A stretch of DNA of 64,000 bases. Origin: Beaufortia kweichowensis. Lineage: Eukaryota; Chordata; Actinopteri; Cypriniformes; Gastromyzontidae. The stretch spans positions 7,646,621 through 7,710,620 of the forward strand of contig CM032809.1 of assembly GCA_019155185.1 (NCBI GenBank), in the 5' to 3' direction. The notes beneath the pieces are model-generated. The model was not told where the DNA came from. It saw nothing but the letters and a program-made list of their open reading frames with translations, and ran no database searches. Shown here piece after piece: positions 34,201 to 45,830 of the stretch. Position 1 is the first letter of the stretch; every line of letters begins with the position of its first letter. A program made the position numbers and the translations under genes.

Positions 34201-37200
34201 TTGTTGTGGAAGGGGGTCGAGCACGATTTACAAGGACAAATGGGTCCATGCAGAACATTTCAAGAAAAAGAAAGTCACAGTGTGTTTCAAACAGGTATTC
34301 TTGCACTTCCTGCAAGTCACATAGGCTCCTCCCACACGGCGAGCGATAGAAAATGTGAAAAAATACCTAATTAGAGAAATAAAAAGACCATTTAAAGCAA
34401 TTGGTTTGTGTGAACCCACGAACTTTAAATTGCTTAAATAACTGTTTAAACAATGTCAGGATTTCCACTCACATTTCCATCGAGACGGCGGCGAGCAGTC
34501 ATTCGACGAAAGTTAAAAAGCAGGGGAATCAGAAGTGGGTTTTGACCATGATGCATGTCAACTTGTTTCGGTCTCACCCCATCCAGACATGCTGGACAAC
34601 AACGATGAAACAAGTGTCGAGACTTGGTCTGGTCGTTCTCTGATACGTGATCTTCTACCTCATCAGGTGCTGGTCGCTTTGCACTTCTGAAATATAAAAT
34701 GGGAAAAATATATTGGAACCAGTTTACTTAGGGATAGTTCACTTGAAAATAAAACATCTGTCATCTTTTACACAAAACTACTCATGTAAAATACTTACCT
34801 TAAATTTAAGACACCGACTGCCGTAACAGATTTGACTGTATGTACGGCAGTCTTTGGTACAGTGACATCTAGCGGGATGGACAGGGGCATGTCCAACTTC
34901 TGCAGAACAACTTTAGGCTGGAACGCAGCTGACATGGCATTTTCAAGACTAACAGATGGTGTTTTGGTGACTGCGGTATCAGTTTGTCGTGTCACACCTG
35001 ATGTGGCATTTTGAGGGATAACAGATGATGCTTCTACGATTGTGGAATCAGTTTGTCGTGTCACACCTGACAAGGTGTTTTGAGGAATAACAGATGATAC
35101 TTTGACGATTGTGGTATTAGTTTGTTGTGTCACAGCTGATGTGGCACTTTGAGGGCTCGGAGATGGTGTTTTGCTGACCGTGGTATCAGTTTGTTGTGTT
35201 ACAGGTGAGGAAGACACAGCTGATGTGACGTTTGGAGGACTAACAGATGATGCTTTGGCGACCCTGGTATCAGTTTGTGGTGTTACACGCATGGGAGACG
35301 CAGATGACGTGGCATTTTGAGGGCTTAGAGATGGTGTTGTGGTGGCAGTGCTCTCAGATTGTCGGGTTACACGTGTCGAAGCAGATACTGAGATGTTTCG
35401 ATGAGGCACGAAGGTTCCTGCAAAACAACAAACAAAGAAGTATGTGTAAAAGCACTAAAATATTCACAAAATCACACAAACATAGAAACGCCAATGGATT
35501 ACCTGATTTAGCGGGCTGTGTGATTTTCTTCTGAGACAGACGTTTCTTGATATTAACAATGTGCTCCAACCTTTCTGAGCCTTTAAACAACCACTCCTTT
35601 TGTTTGTCACTCTGAAACACACAGAAAGACATTTAGAAAGACAACACAATACAATTATTCTCTCATCGCACCAATTTTTTTTTGCTCTTGCAGCAGTAAC
35701 CAATCACAGACATGTATGTTGTGTGCAGATTCAGATTTGAATGAGGTGCAGGAATAGACTTTGCCTTTAGTAAAGCACTTATATCTGTTTAAGTATTCAA
35801 AAACATAAGAAATTATCTTGCAAAATCTGGTTGAAAAACTTATAATCAGGCTTGAAGGTAAACATGCAACCTACAAGAGAGTCAGTATCACCTTAAAGCA
35901 AATCTGGATCAGGCTTCCATCCAACTGGTTAATTGTGCATGGCTGAAATTTGCCATCACGTTCCGCCTTGGCGTCTTGTCCGACACGAAGCACGACAGAA
36001 ATGGGATTGGGATAGACACTGAGATATTCCTTCACATGCAACCGGCATTCCTCATCCTCTATATCCTTCCAAACCTTTTTCACTACAAAAAAAAACTCTT
36101 TCATGTGACCACAATTAAAACATCCTTCACTGTTATATCAAGTCCAAATATAAACCTGTTGCCATTATAAGTCACAATTTCCTATTTTGTTTTTGATAGT
36201 TTAGTTTAATATAAAGGCAAATATAAAGGTACTCATATTTGTAAATAATGCATAAAACTTGTTGTTTACTGAAATAGGGGTCCTGTAAAAAATGTGGGTG
36301 TGGTCAGTTTGAAAGGGTGGGGTTTAGATAGGATATGGTTGAAGGGATGGTCTAAATGTCCAAAGTTAGCAAAACAGATTAAATAGCTTCCACTACCTTT
36401 GAATGGAGATGAAGTGAATGGAAACATTATGAAAAATGTAATTTCTTACACTGTTTGCAGACAAGATGAAGGTCTGGTAGTGCCACATAAGCTGCCCTAC
36501 CATCATCATAAAACACCAAAAACCTGAGGAAAACAAAAAGGATGTAAATAAAATGCATAAAATGAATTCACATTGTAAAGAGTATGCACACATTCAAAAA
36601 AGATTCAGACCACAGAAACTACATGCAAAACTGTCATTTTTTGGGAAATTATCCCTTAAAAAAAATAAACCCACCTCATGCGATTCTTGCGATCTGGAAG
36701 TTCAGCCAGCACAGCGGCTCTGTAACAAATCTTTTCTTGCTCATCTTTGAAGCCGACCACAACCCGACAGCCAACAAACAGATCCTTAAGCATGGGTGGC
36801 TTCATACAGGCTACGTGATGAGCCGGAAGCAGACTGTTTTTACCATTCTTAAACTCCACGCTATACCTGTGGCCGTTCTCTTGAAGAGAAAAAAGATTAA
36901 TACATTTTTTTTATATCTAAACAGAAAAACGATCTGGACTACTAAGATCAGACTACCAAGAACTAACAACACCATTATTAAATCAGAAGACCATTCAGAA
37001 AAGAGTAGATCAGTCTTACCCGTTGTTTGGGTTTCTACCACAGTTCCTCGATGCCATGCCATGTTTTTCCACTTCCCCAACATGACGGTGTTGACCTTTA
37101 GTTCTATCTCTTTAGAGGTTTTAGAAGACTCTGAGGAGTTGGTGGATGGGGCTGTGGAAACTGAGAAGATCAACAGAGGACAAAAATATTATCTTCAACC

Positions 37201-39727
37201 AACATCAATGAGAAGGCAATATAAACAAAAAGCAAACCTTAAAGTTAATGTAACCTTTTTTAGCGTTTGAGGATTGTGCAGAAGCAGCCGGTTTTGTGAT
37301 GGGTGTAGATGGGTTGGTCACTTTCATGTTGGTGGTTTTGTTAACAGATGTATTTGTGGATGATACTGAAGGTGGTTTGGGGGGTTCATCATACGGTGTA
37401 TGACTATCAGGCTCCTCTATGTCATCTGGATCATCAATACTATCCACAGGTGACGATGACCTCGTTTCTTTTTGTGAGCTGGGCGTGTTGGTGATGGATG
37501 AATTTGTTGTTGAAGATCTCAGCCTGGTTTTGGAGCTTGTTGAAGACATGGGGGAATTACAAGATTTGCTCCTTTTGGCTGCCTGTCTTTCTGGAGATGG
37601 CGACTTACGATTGGAAAGAGTGTTGTCTTGTTCAGAATTGCTTGGCGGTGATGACATTTCAGAAGTTGCTTTAGATGCTGAATTACTAGTTTTGTGTTGT
37701 TCTGAATTGCTTAGTACTGAAGGCATTTCAGAAGTCAATTGCTGTTCAGTTGTTTCTGTAGAATCTGAACTATGACCAGGAATATTTTGGGGTTGTTCAT
37801 TTTTTACTGTTGTAAATAAAGGTTCGGTCTCAAGTGTTGCTATGGAATCAGAATTTTGATTCGCAGACATTTCAAACTGTTCTGACTTGGTTGGAAGAGA
37901 GGAAGACATTTCGGACGACATTACCATAAACTGAGGTTCAGTCTTAACTGTATTGTTTGATAGTGAAAAAATTTCAGACATAACTGGCATGTACTGAGGT
38001 TCAGTTTTAATTGTAGCTAAACGTGCACCATTACCAGCAGTTGTTTCTAACCGTTCTGAATTGCTTGAAGGAGAAGAAAATTCAGGAGTCAGTTCCATCG
38101 ATTGAGGTTCAGTCTTAATTAAAGATATAGATAAACAGTCATGACTGACAGTAGTTGTGGGATCGTTACAATTGTTTTGAAGTGAAGATATTTCAGACAA
38201 TGTCAACGGAGGTTCAGTCTTGATGGAGTCTGTATTATGACTATTTGAAAACAATGACATTTCAGAAGGAATAACTGCAGTTGATAAAGATTCTGTCTTA
38301 ATGATTGCGAAGGAGTTGTCGGTTAGTTCCAGATTTTCTTTTGGTGGAGAAGACTGTGCCGGTCTGCTGGAGATGACTGATGATGATTCAGGTCCATTGG
38401 AAGATGCTTTGGTCACCATCTGGACCAAATCCTGAACTAGTTTGGATGACCTCTCCATGGCTACGGTCACCTTTTCGAGCTTAAGAGAGAGAAAGTAAGC
38501 ATGGAGCAGTATACAACATCTTTAGGTTTGTAATATTTACAGTTAATATGCTCACCATCGGCTCCAAGGTTTCTTGAGCAGCTGTAAGAGAGAAACGTAA
38601 AGGAATTATTCATAATTTCCCATTTAACTAATAATTTCCAAACACTTTTATTCTATTAATGTCTCTTACCTCCCATATCAACGACAACAATATCATTAAC
38701 ATTATCACATCCACTCTTTTTCTCCACAGGCTCCTCATCGTCTGTGATCTGAATGATGTCTTGTGGTTTTTTGGATCCTCCTTCTTCTTCTGAGTCCTCA
38801 TCTCGGTACTCCAGTCCAAGCATCCCATAAAGACCTTTCATCACCGACTCGCACTCAAGGACGGATCTGATTAAGACGGCCAAGAAAAATTATCATACAA
38901 ATAAAACAAAATGTATATTAATACAAAATGTTTTTATTACATACAAGACTTACACAAAATAACATTACATTTTTGGTCTTTTAATGGCTTTACTCGGATA
39001 GAACAGTAGAGGGAGACAGGAAATAGCGGGATGAAGGAGTTCTCAGCACTTTTAGATATAACTTTTAATGTGCAGCACATTTTAATGTATTGCTCTTATT
39101 GTGCAATCATAACATAAATGTAATAGATACATATCTGCATCATACTGGCCATCTGCAACCCTGCCTTTATGGTAAATTTATATAATTGTATGTTTTCACA
39201 TTTAAACTTAGTTTTGAAAACGTTTTGGCATTTGACAAAAATCTGGCAGCACTCTTAGTTTAAAAAAAAAAACTGGTGTGGCAGAATATAGATACAAATT
39301 TTTACAAAGATAAAAAAAGTGTTTAAAAAATGTTTTGGTTGTTTTTGACATCTCATCTCGAGTTTTTCTGTTGAAACAACACTTTTTGACATTTTCATCA
39401 GCTTTGTGACAAAAGCGTAGTTTCTCTGACCAAAATAATTACTGTGATTATAAATATTAATTTGATTCTTTCATAACCCTGTAATCCAAATTAAATGACC
39501 CTCTGACCAAATTATATGTAATCCATTACTCACTCGCAGGCATTGCTGTACAGCAGTCGGGTGTTGGTGGCCTCCCTCTCCTTCTCCTTCACCCACTCCT
39601 CCACCTGTGCCAGCTGCTTGTGTCTCTGCACCAGCTGAGGGTTTCTGTCCACCTCGGATTGAATCCAGCGTTGCAGTTCATCCTTTGTCATCCTCATGAG
39701 GTTCTCCTCATTCGTTCCACTGCTCAT
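31240..39727 (-). CDS. setdb1: SETDB1 H3K9 methyltransferase
   Basis: Nuclear histone H3 lysine-9 methyltransferase for heterochromatin and retroelement silencing. Twenty coding exons: 39727-39534, 38866-38670, 38581-38555, 38479-37255, 37151-37020, 36879-36675, 36523-36450, 36082-35892, 35611-35503, 35417-34799, 34686-34473, 34366-34003, 33541-33425, 33190-33021, 32936-32709, 32453-32406, 32010-31909, 31824-31637, 31554-31466, 31357-31240. In order: N-terminal coiled coil (QRHKQLAQVEEWVKEKE); a 408-residue Ser/Thr-rich insert; Tudor modules (GKWKNMAWHRGTVVETQ, FYDDGRAAYV, KKVWKDIEDEECR); a repeat-rich linker; MBD (NPLLIPLLFNFRRMTARRR); Cys-rich pre-SET (GCDCTDGCRD); split SET (KGWGIRCKDDVAKGTFVCVF ... 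NHSCSPNLFVQN) and post-SET (LLCCCG...GRLL). One frame break occurs at a C5 run (34212-34216). Which fish paralogue (a or b) is unknown. Confidence 0.94.
33599..33838. repeat. Inverted-repeat MITE copy in setdb1 intron
   Basis: Contains TTCAAAACCTGTATGTTTTT and the inverse CATACAGGTTTGGAATGAG, and ends GAACTGTCCTATTAAG, diverged from the family terminus. It lies between the exons ending at 33541 and starting at 34003. Confidence 0.7.
34729..34775. repeat. MITE end fragment
   Basis: AGGGATAGTTCACTTGAAAA matches the 5' terminus of the MITE family; the rest of the element is absent. It lies between two setdb1 exons. Confidence 0.55.
34912..35370 (-). repeat. Coding tandem repeat in setdb1 (six units of 23 or 28 codons)
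   Basis: Within the 619-nt setdb1 exon six units each begin VTxQ(S/T): VTRQSES..., VTPQTDT..., VTQQTDT..., VTQQTNT..., VTRQTDS..., VTRQTDT.... The repeating pattern is VTRQTD-TIV-ASSVIPQNATSG. Unit lengths are about 28, 28, 23, 23, 23 and 28 residues, and the DNA units are visibly similar. The stretch separates the Tudor region from the MBD. Confidence 0.85.
37796..38302 (-). other. setdb1: SUMO-consensus (psi-K-x-E) motif array in setdb1
   Basis: Within the 1225-nt exon the translated sequence contains IKTES, IKTEP, IKTEP, IKTEP, VKTEP and VKNEQ, plus a decayed LETEP, at spacings of 22-47 residues. Each of the six fits the hydrophobic-Lys-x-Glu SUMOylation consensus. Several are extended as KTEPQ(S/Y/F)M and followed by SEMS/SEI, indicating an internally duplicated module. 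That these lysines are modified is inference. Confidence 0.75.
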
Positions 39728-40286
39728 TGTGTTACTGCTGGAGCAACATAACGTAAAAGGTCAACCCATTAAGATAGTAAGATAGCAACTACAGCCTATT
39801 TTCACTGTGTTAGCTTTACATTAACATACTATACATATTTATATATATATTGTATCATTTAACTTTAACCATAGTTTTCCTGTATCTACTTACATAAACA
39901 GCTTTTCATTGCCAGCCATTACTGATGCATGTTGTGCATTTGATAAACAAACTTTAGCTTGTGATCTTGTACATTTGTGACTCCATATTGGGACAGGCAC
40001 AGACAAAAGATGTGAATTACAAGATGTCAATGTTCAAACATATGGGCAATACTCAGAATTGACAGACGAGTATGAATGACAGATCAACAAGAAGTGTAAC
40101 CATGACAAGGGGAGTGAGCAGATAGCAATATGAGCACATAACTTCCTTCTCCTAGATCACCAAAGCATAATAAAAGCAATAAAAAAATCTAAAATAGATG
40201 CACTGCCATCCAGCAAGTTACGAACATGCTCTCTTATCTTTCTTAACGTGCTGTTACAGTATGTATAACACGTTGGAGACACTCAC

Positions 40287-40522
40287 AGATTCGTTAGCAG
40301 CAGATAGCACACTTCTCCAGCCGCAAAGGATTGTTTGCACCCCGACAAAGTAAAAGTCTCCCTGAGCTGCAGTAAATGTGTAGCATTCAGTCTCTGGTAT
40401 ATCATGTAAAACAAACAAACATATAATAATATGCTAAAAACACATGTAGCCAAAAAATATTACGATCGTTCCTACCTGGATGGTGGCGGCTACGGAGCCT
40501 GCAAAAGACATTCTGATTGGTC
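40287..40522 (-). promoter_or_regulatory. setdb1 leader exons and promoter
   Basis: Two donors precede the coding start: ACGAATCT|GTGAGTG (exon edge 40287) and CCATCCAG|GTAGGAAC (edge 40476). This suggests alternative leaders joining the acceptor near 39734. A short ATG frame in the distal leader meets a TAA immediately after splicing, so the start is taken as 39727. An inverted CCAAT box (ATTGG, 40516-40520) lies at the distal leader. Confidence 0.5.
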
Positions 40523-40539
40523 CATTGCACGTTGACGCG

Positions 40540-41397
40540 GGATGATTCCCCGCCCATAACATACGCAGCCTCTACGCAGAGTTCACTTCAGTAAAGGCAG
40601 TTTTTGGTAGCTTGCGTTCAGAATATTCTCCATTAGAGTACATTTTTTTAGTATGCACCTGAAAAACGAGAATGACAAGGATGTCTGTGGCTGATCTGGG
40701 ATGGGTTTAAGTAATAATCATTGTATTTAATGTTTCCCAGTGTCATTTAAGTGTGTATTTTCCAATCCTCCTTAGAAATGTTGCCACGCTGCATCTGTTA
40801 TCTTTCTCAGCGCTGCTAAAGATAAACAAAATCACAGTTGCTTTGTCGTCTTTGTCATATTACTTTTGTAAAACACCATTGCAATGTATGTGTAAACCGA
40901 AGCTATTTTATTTTTACAAACTTCTAATTTAATTAAATGTTTTAACAAATTCACAAAACACATTTTTAGTGAAAAGAAAAAAATATTGAAAAATAATGAA
41001 ATATTATACTTTAAATTATATCTTCCTTTAACAATACATAAGCATAACTTTAAGAAATTATAATTTAGTAAGAATTAGTAAAATAATATAAATATAAATA
41101 ATAAATTAAATATAATATAAAAATATATATTTTAATAAAAAGAAATAAATAGTAACATTATAAACTATTAATTATTTTATTTAATTATAAATTGTTATTA
41201 TTTTTATTATAAAGTAAATTATACTTTAATATATTATAATTTATTTTAACATACCAAACCTTTGCTTAAATGACTAAATATACTTAATTTTAATTTTAAA
41301 AAGTTATGGTACAACAGTACAACAGTACAATTTTATACATAGACACAATTTACATTAGTCTACAAAACTTATTTAAAGCATGTAAGCATAAACCTCA
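40540..41397. other. Intergenic, AT-rich, no gene recognised
   Basis: Between the setdb1 promoter and the lrrc71 3' end. The part at 40.9-41.3 kb is almost purely A/T (ATAATATAAATATAAAT-like). No repeats or genes identified. Confidence 0.6.
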
Positions 41398-41403
41398 TTT
41401 ATT
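41398..41403 (-). terminator. Candidate poly(A) signal for lrrc71
   Basis: AATAAA on the minus strand, about 90 bp past the lrrc71 stop. Confidence 0.5.
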
Positions 41404-41491
41404 AAATCATAAAAAGCACAAATGTAGAAAACTGGCAAGTTTATCAAATTATTTCTTACGTAAATCTATGCCTATCAACCTATCTTGTCAG

Positions 41492-44400
41492 TTAAGCAGG
41501 ACCAGTGGTCTGTGATTCAACCTGTTCCTCATCCTGCACCTCAGCAGAAGTAGTTTTATTTAAAGGGTCCTTAAGAAACACGATTTCCTTTATCTTTAAA
41601 AAGGTGTCACAGTCTGGGGAGAAGTGATTTCTCTGAAAAACATAGTATACAAAAGTTTGTTATAAAGTTAAAGAAAAAAGCTCAGAAAAACAGAATGGTG
41701 ATGCTTACATTAAGAGAAAGACGTCGGAGTCCTCCTTCACCCTGGCTCTCCAAAGATGAGAGAAACAGCTTTAGTGACTGCTCGGTTAATTTATTTCCTG
41801 CATTAGTAGAAAACAACATCTTGAGATTGCTTACAAGTACTTATGGCACATTATAAATACACTATTAAGCTTAAGTGAGGATAAGAATAAGACCTGAGAG
41901 ATTAAGAGAGGCTAGACAGCTGTTTCCAGGATAAATGACTTTTCCTCCGGTGTGCAGAATTTTAGAATCCAGCAGAGGATTCACTGTCTCAATCATCTCC
42001 ACTGTTTCATGTACAACCGTCTAGTGAAAGATCTCATTATTATTATTATATACAAATTATATTGTTTTCCTTTTTGCATTTGACATATTTTACCTCTGGC
42101 TCAGACACTGTCAAATTCTTGTCTTTGCTGCCCAACTTTCCAGTCTGACCACGAGCCACTTTGTTATCTAAATCAAAAGCCACAATTGTTTTTTTTGTTT
42201 TTTTTTGACAACCAAACATAAAGTCAAACTCTAAATCTCACACAAAACAGATGTTAATGTGTTAATAGATAAATCACCTTTCTTGGCCAGCTTTGGCTCG
42301 TCTTTCTTTGCTGCTTGACTTGGCGCTGGTTTATCCTCTTTCTTAACATTGTCCTACAGTCAAATCATGCAAAAGTGACACACCAATTTTTAAATAACTG
42401 TTAACAATTGTATTATTGTCATAATAAAAATGAAGGCTTTTTCATGTCATGACTCATGAGACACACCATACATACATAAGGAGCTGCTCTACCTTCTTTT
42501 TGACGGTACGATCCACAGATGAGTTGACAGAAAGAGGCCGCTCAGGTGTGCTGTCAGTGAGACTAACCTGAGACGGCTGGATCAGCATCGACTGCTCACC
42601 CTTCATCAACAATTTCCTCCTCTCCACAATCTCCTCATGAGTCAGAGCAAAAGGGCAGAGTACCTACAAAAATATATGAATAGTGATATAACAAATCATA
42701 TTAATAAACAATGATAAATTAGGCAGAAAAGATAAAGATGTGTTGAAATGTACAGGTGTACCTCAGCCAAATGAGCCGCCCCCTTATCACTTATCTGATT
42801 GTAAGATAATGACAGAAACCTCAAGGAACGATTGAATCGCAGGCCCTTTTAAAAAGAGGAATTGCGATGAAGATAACTCTTGTGATATCATGAAAATCAC
42901 TGTGTCCAAATACTTTTGCTCTACAAACCTGAGCAATACAAATGGCACCTGCATCCCCAATACTATTAAAGGCCAAGTTGAGTGACAGGAGGTTCTTGTT
43001 GGCAGAATGTACAGTTGAAAGAGCTGAACCAATCAGACGAGCTCCCTCGTCTCCTATACGATTGTTCCGCAGTGATAAATGCGTCAACCTGCCATGGACA
43101 TTAAAAAGCTTTTTGGGCTTATCAATACTTCTAATACATTAGCATTAACAAACCTTGTATCACTGTTAGAGAGAAATACAATTAATACAATTAATTTTAT
43201 TATTTTATTCATAATTTAATAAAAAATAAAGTTAAAATAAAGATGACTTACTTGTTGTCCTCTCCAATGATTAAGTGGTAACTCTGCTCAGGCAGTGAAT
43301 TACCTTCCAAAACTATTTTCCTAAAACAGACATAAATTGATAGATGTATCATTAGCATCACAACATCATTTAGCACATTACTGAATCATTTTCCAATTAA
43401 ATCCCTGACCCGCAAGAGAATATAATCCACAATTTAAAAAATCATCCCATGAAAAACGATTTCTTAAAACTTCAATCATGTATCAAGTTAATTATATTTA
43501 CAGTATAAGACGACTGACAATTCATGTTTTTTGGAAGTTAATTATTGTTGAAATGCACAACATACAGACCTTGAAGACTTTTCTGATATTCTTAAATTGA
43601 AATCACCTGAGATTTGAGCACAGAGAGATGATGTTTCTCAGTAACGTGAAAGTGTAATCTGTCAAGCCTGACCGCCACATGCTGCAAAACATCAGAATAA
43701 GGTGACATGGAGATAAAATACATAATGTACATACTCATAACTCATAATCAGAATACAACACACAAAGGCTCACTGTAGACACTGTAAACTACTGAGCGAT
43801 GGCAATGTTTTGCTCAGCACCTGAAGCATCTTCTCATCCACCATCCATCCTAATAAACACAATAATGATAAGATCAGAGTGCGATATTTGCCTAAAGCTT
43901 TAAAAGTATAAAGTTGATTCGTTAGCTTAAATTTTGTTAAATTAAAACAATGCCAAAAGTACCAAAGGCTTTACCAGATATCTTGACCTCCTTTATGTGG
44001 TCTTCACTCTCCAGCTCAATCTGTAAACGCTTAGGGGACCATGTTGACATCTGATTTTTGAGGAGTATCTGGGATTGGCTTTCTTCTTTAATCAGTAATT
44101 CATACAAAGTTTAAAGTTTAGAATTAATATGTGGTGTATCTATTCACAAAAATAATCCAGGCCAAAGTTTCAGAATCTAAATATGAGATTAGGATGTCTT
44201 TATAGCTGTAAATGACCGATTATATGATAAATTTCAATATACAGTACTTACATTTTACATGTATTGACACTTTGGTTTATTATTTTGCACAAAAAATCGG
44301 TTTTCTTTACATTATGTAGAATGATTTTATGAAGAAAACAAAAATCACCAAAAACTGAGTTTTCACAGGGAGATTGATATATGTAGAAGTACAGTAGGAT

Positions 44401-44747
44401 GTACCCATATCTCGTCTGTCTGATGATGATTCTGAGACTGCTTGTTTTATTTTCACAGCAGGGATTTCTCTCATGCCCATCAGTTTACACAACTCCTCAA
44501 TGTCCAACGCAACATTTCCTGAACACTGGTAATCATCTAGCGTAAACATTGACATTAACACAATTAATATCTGCACTTTAGCCGTTTACTGGCCATGTAT
44601 ATTTATTATTCAACCTCAGAAAAACGTATTAAAATGTTACATTTGTGTCTGATTCCAGTCACCTGCAGTCTTTGGTTGTTCTTCCTCAGTCCCAGAATCC
44701 ACTTTATCTACTTTCTCCTTTGCAGATTTATCAACTCGCTTTTTCAT
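41492..44747 (-). CDS. lrrc71: Leucine-rich repeat-containing protein 71
   Basis: Fourteen exons: 44747-44663, 44536-44405, about 44090-43975, 43849-43774, 43681-43607, 43320-43252, 43088-42929, 42845-42762, 42663-42493, 42353-42278, 42167-42094, 42020-41894, 41797-41709, 41632-41492 (TAA). The lysine-rich start MKKRVDKSAKEKVDK is followed by DDYQCSGNVALDIEELCKLM (human LRRC71 has EYQCSGVLETDFAELC). Ribonuclease-inhibitor-type leucine-rich repeats follow: LTHLSLRNNRIGDEGARLIG, LLSLNLAFNSIGDAGA, LRFLSLSYNQISDKGA. Next come the family segment LTHEEIVERRKLLMKGEQ and a Lys-rich tail. Function is poorly known; family members are expressed in ciliated and testis tissue as I recall. The third exon's upstream edge is uncertain. 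Confidence 0.9.
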
Positions 44748-44842
44748 CTTTTAAAATAAAAATGTGACTAACCCTAATATGGTGAATATAAAGTTGGATA
44801 ACATTCAATACGGGTTTTGCGTCTGTGATCGGGTTGTATTCT

Positions 44843-44856
44843 GTTGCCATGGCAAT
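44843..44856 (-). promoter_or_regulatory. RFX-type X-box upstream of lrrc71
   Basis: GTTGCCATGGCAAT matches the palindromic X-box (GTTRCCATGGYAAC) at 13 of 14 positions. It is about 100 bp upstream of the lrrc71 ATG in CG-containing sequence. X-boxes bind RFX factors that drive cilia genes. Confidence 0.7.
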
Positions 44857-45020
44857 ATTACGCGCTGACGAGCGTCCCCCCGGAAATCAACGACTGGTTT
44901 TGACGCCATCCGGTTGACAAGTGTAAATGATTTAGTATTAAACTATTTAGCATTTATGATGTTTAGTTATATCAAGCCATTTATAATTAATAGGGTTTAT
45001 TTAATCTGCAAAAAAATACA

Positions 45021-45480
45021 TATACCAGTCAAAGGTTTGGACACAATTGACAAAAATGTTTTCTCATTATCTTAAAAAATCTTTTAATCTGAAGGTGTAT
45101 ATTTCAATGTTTGAAATTACATTTGTAGACAAAAATATAATTGTCAACATATTAATTTATTTAATTAAAAACAAAGATTTTATTTACAAATATTTTTGAA
45201 ATTGATTATTTACAGCAAATAATGAATAAAAAGCAGCATCCAGCATAGATACAAAAAATACTTCAGTGGGACCTTAAAAAGCTGGATGACAACATGTCTC
45301 GATTATGATTTTACAAATTTTAGACAAAAGGTGACTACTTTTGAAGATGATCAAATATAACAGTGTTCATTTATTTTGAATGCTTTTAATCACAACATAA
45401 TTCTCACAGTTACATTTGTGTTATTACATGGTTTGATGAGTGTATTATTATTCTGAAATGTAATGTTATGGTTACAAAAA
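45021..45480 (+). repeat. Dispersed repeat, longer copy of the 16088-16300 family
   Basis: Starts ATACCAGTCAAAGGTTTGGA and contains AAAAGGTGACTACTTTTGAA, CAGTGTTCATTTATTTTGAA and TGCTTTTAATCACAACATAA. The inverted copy lies in the hcn3 intron. It may be a non-autonomous DNA transposon relic. No coding sequence seen. Confidence 0.7.
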
Positions 45481-45824
45481 AATGTAGTCAGTTGTTATTA
45501 CTATCCTCTAAGGTTAAATGAATTAAAATAAAAAGGTGACAGTAAGTAAAAGTGTCCTACTTTTTAAGTCGTGATTAATGTTTCTAAGTGTTATCATCAA
45601 TGTTATTGTGTTTTGTAAATCAAATGATGGTACACAATGTCAATATGCTACGCAATAGTTAAAATTCACTTTATTTGAAGATGTATTGACTGTCCATACA
45701 ATTAAAATACGTTTTGTCTGTATACCTGGAGTAATAATGGTTATGACCTTGCAATGAACTGCATCACAGATTCTCTGCTAATGTATGAGCAACAGGCAAG
45801 TATATTCACAATAATGTAGTGCTT

Positions 45825-45830
45825 TTTATT
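45825..45830 (-). terminator. Candidate poly(A) signal for ash1l
   Basis: AATAAA on the minus strand, 2.15 kb past the ash1l stop, followed on the plus side by an (AAAC)n run at 45836-45860. Confidence 0.45.

Noticed and set aside
36584..37270. 228-codon plus-strand open frame
   Set aside because: It lies antisense across setdb1 Tudor exons and introns; its composition reflects the opposite strand.
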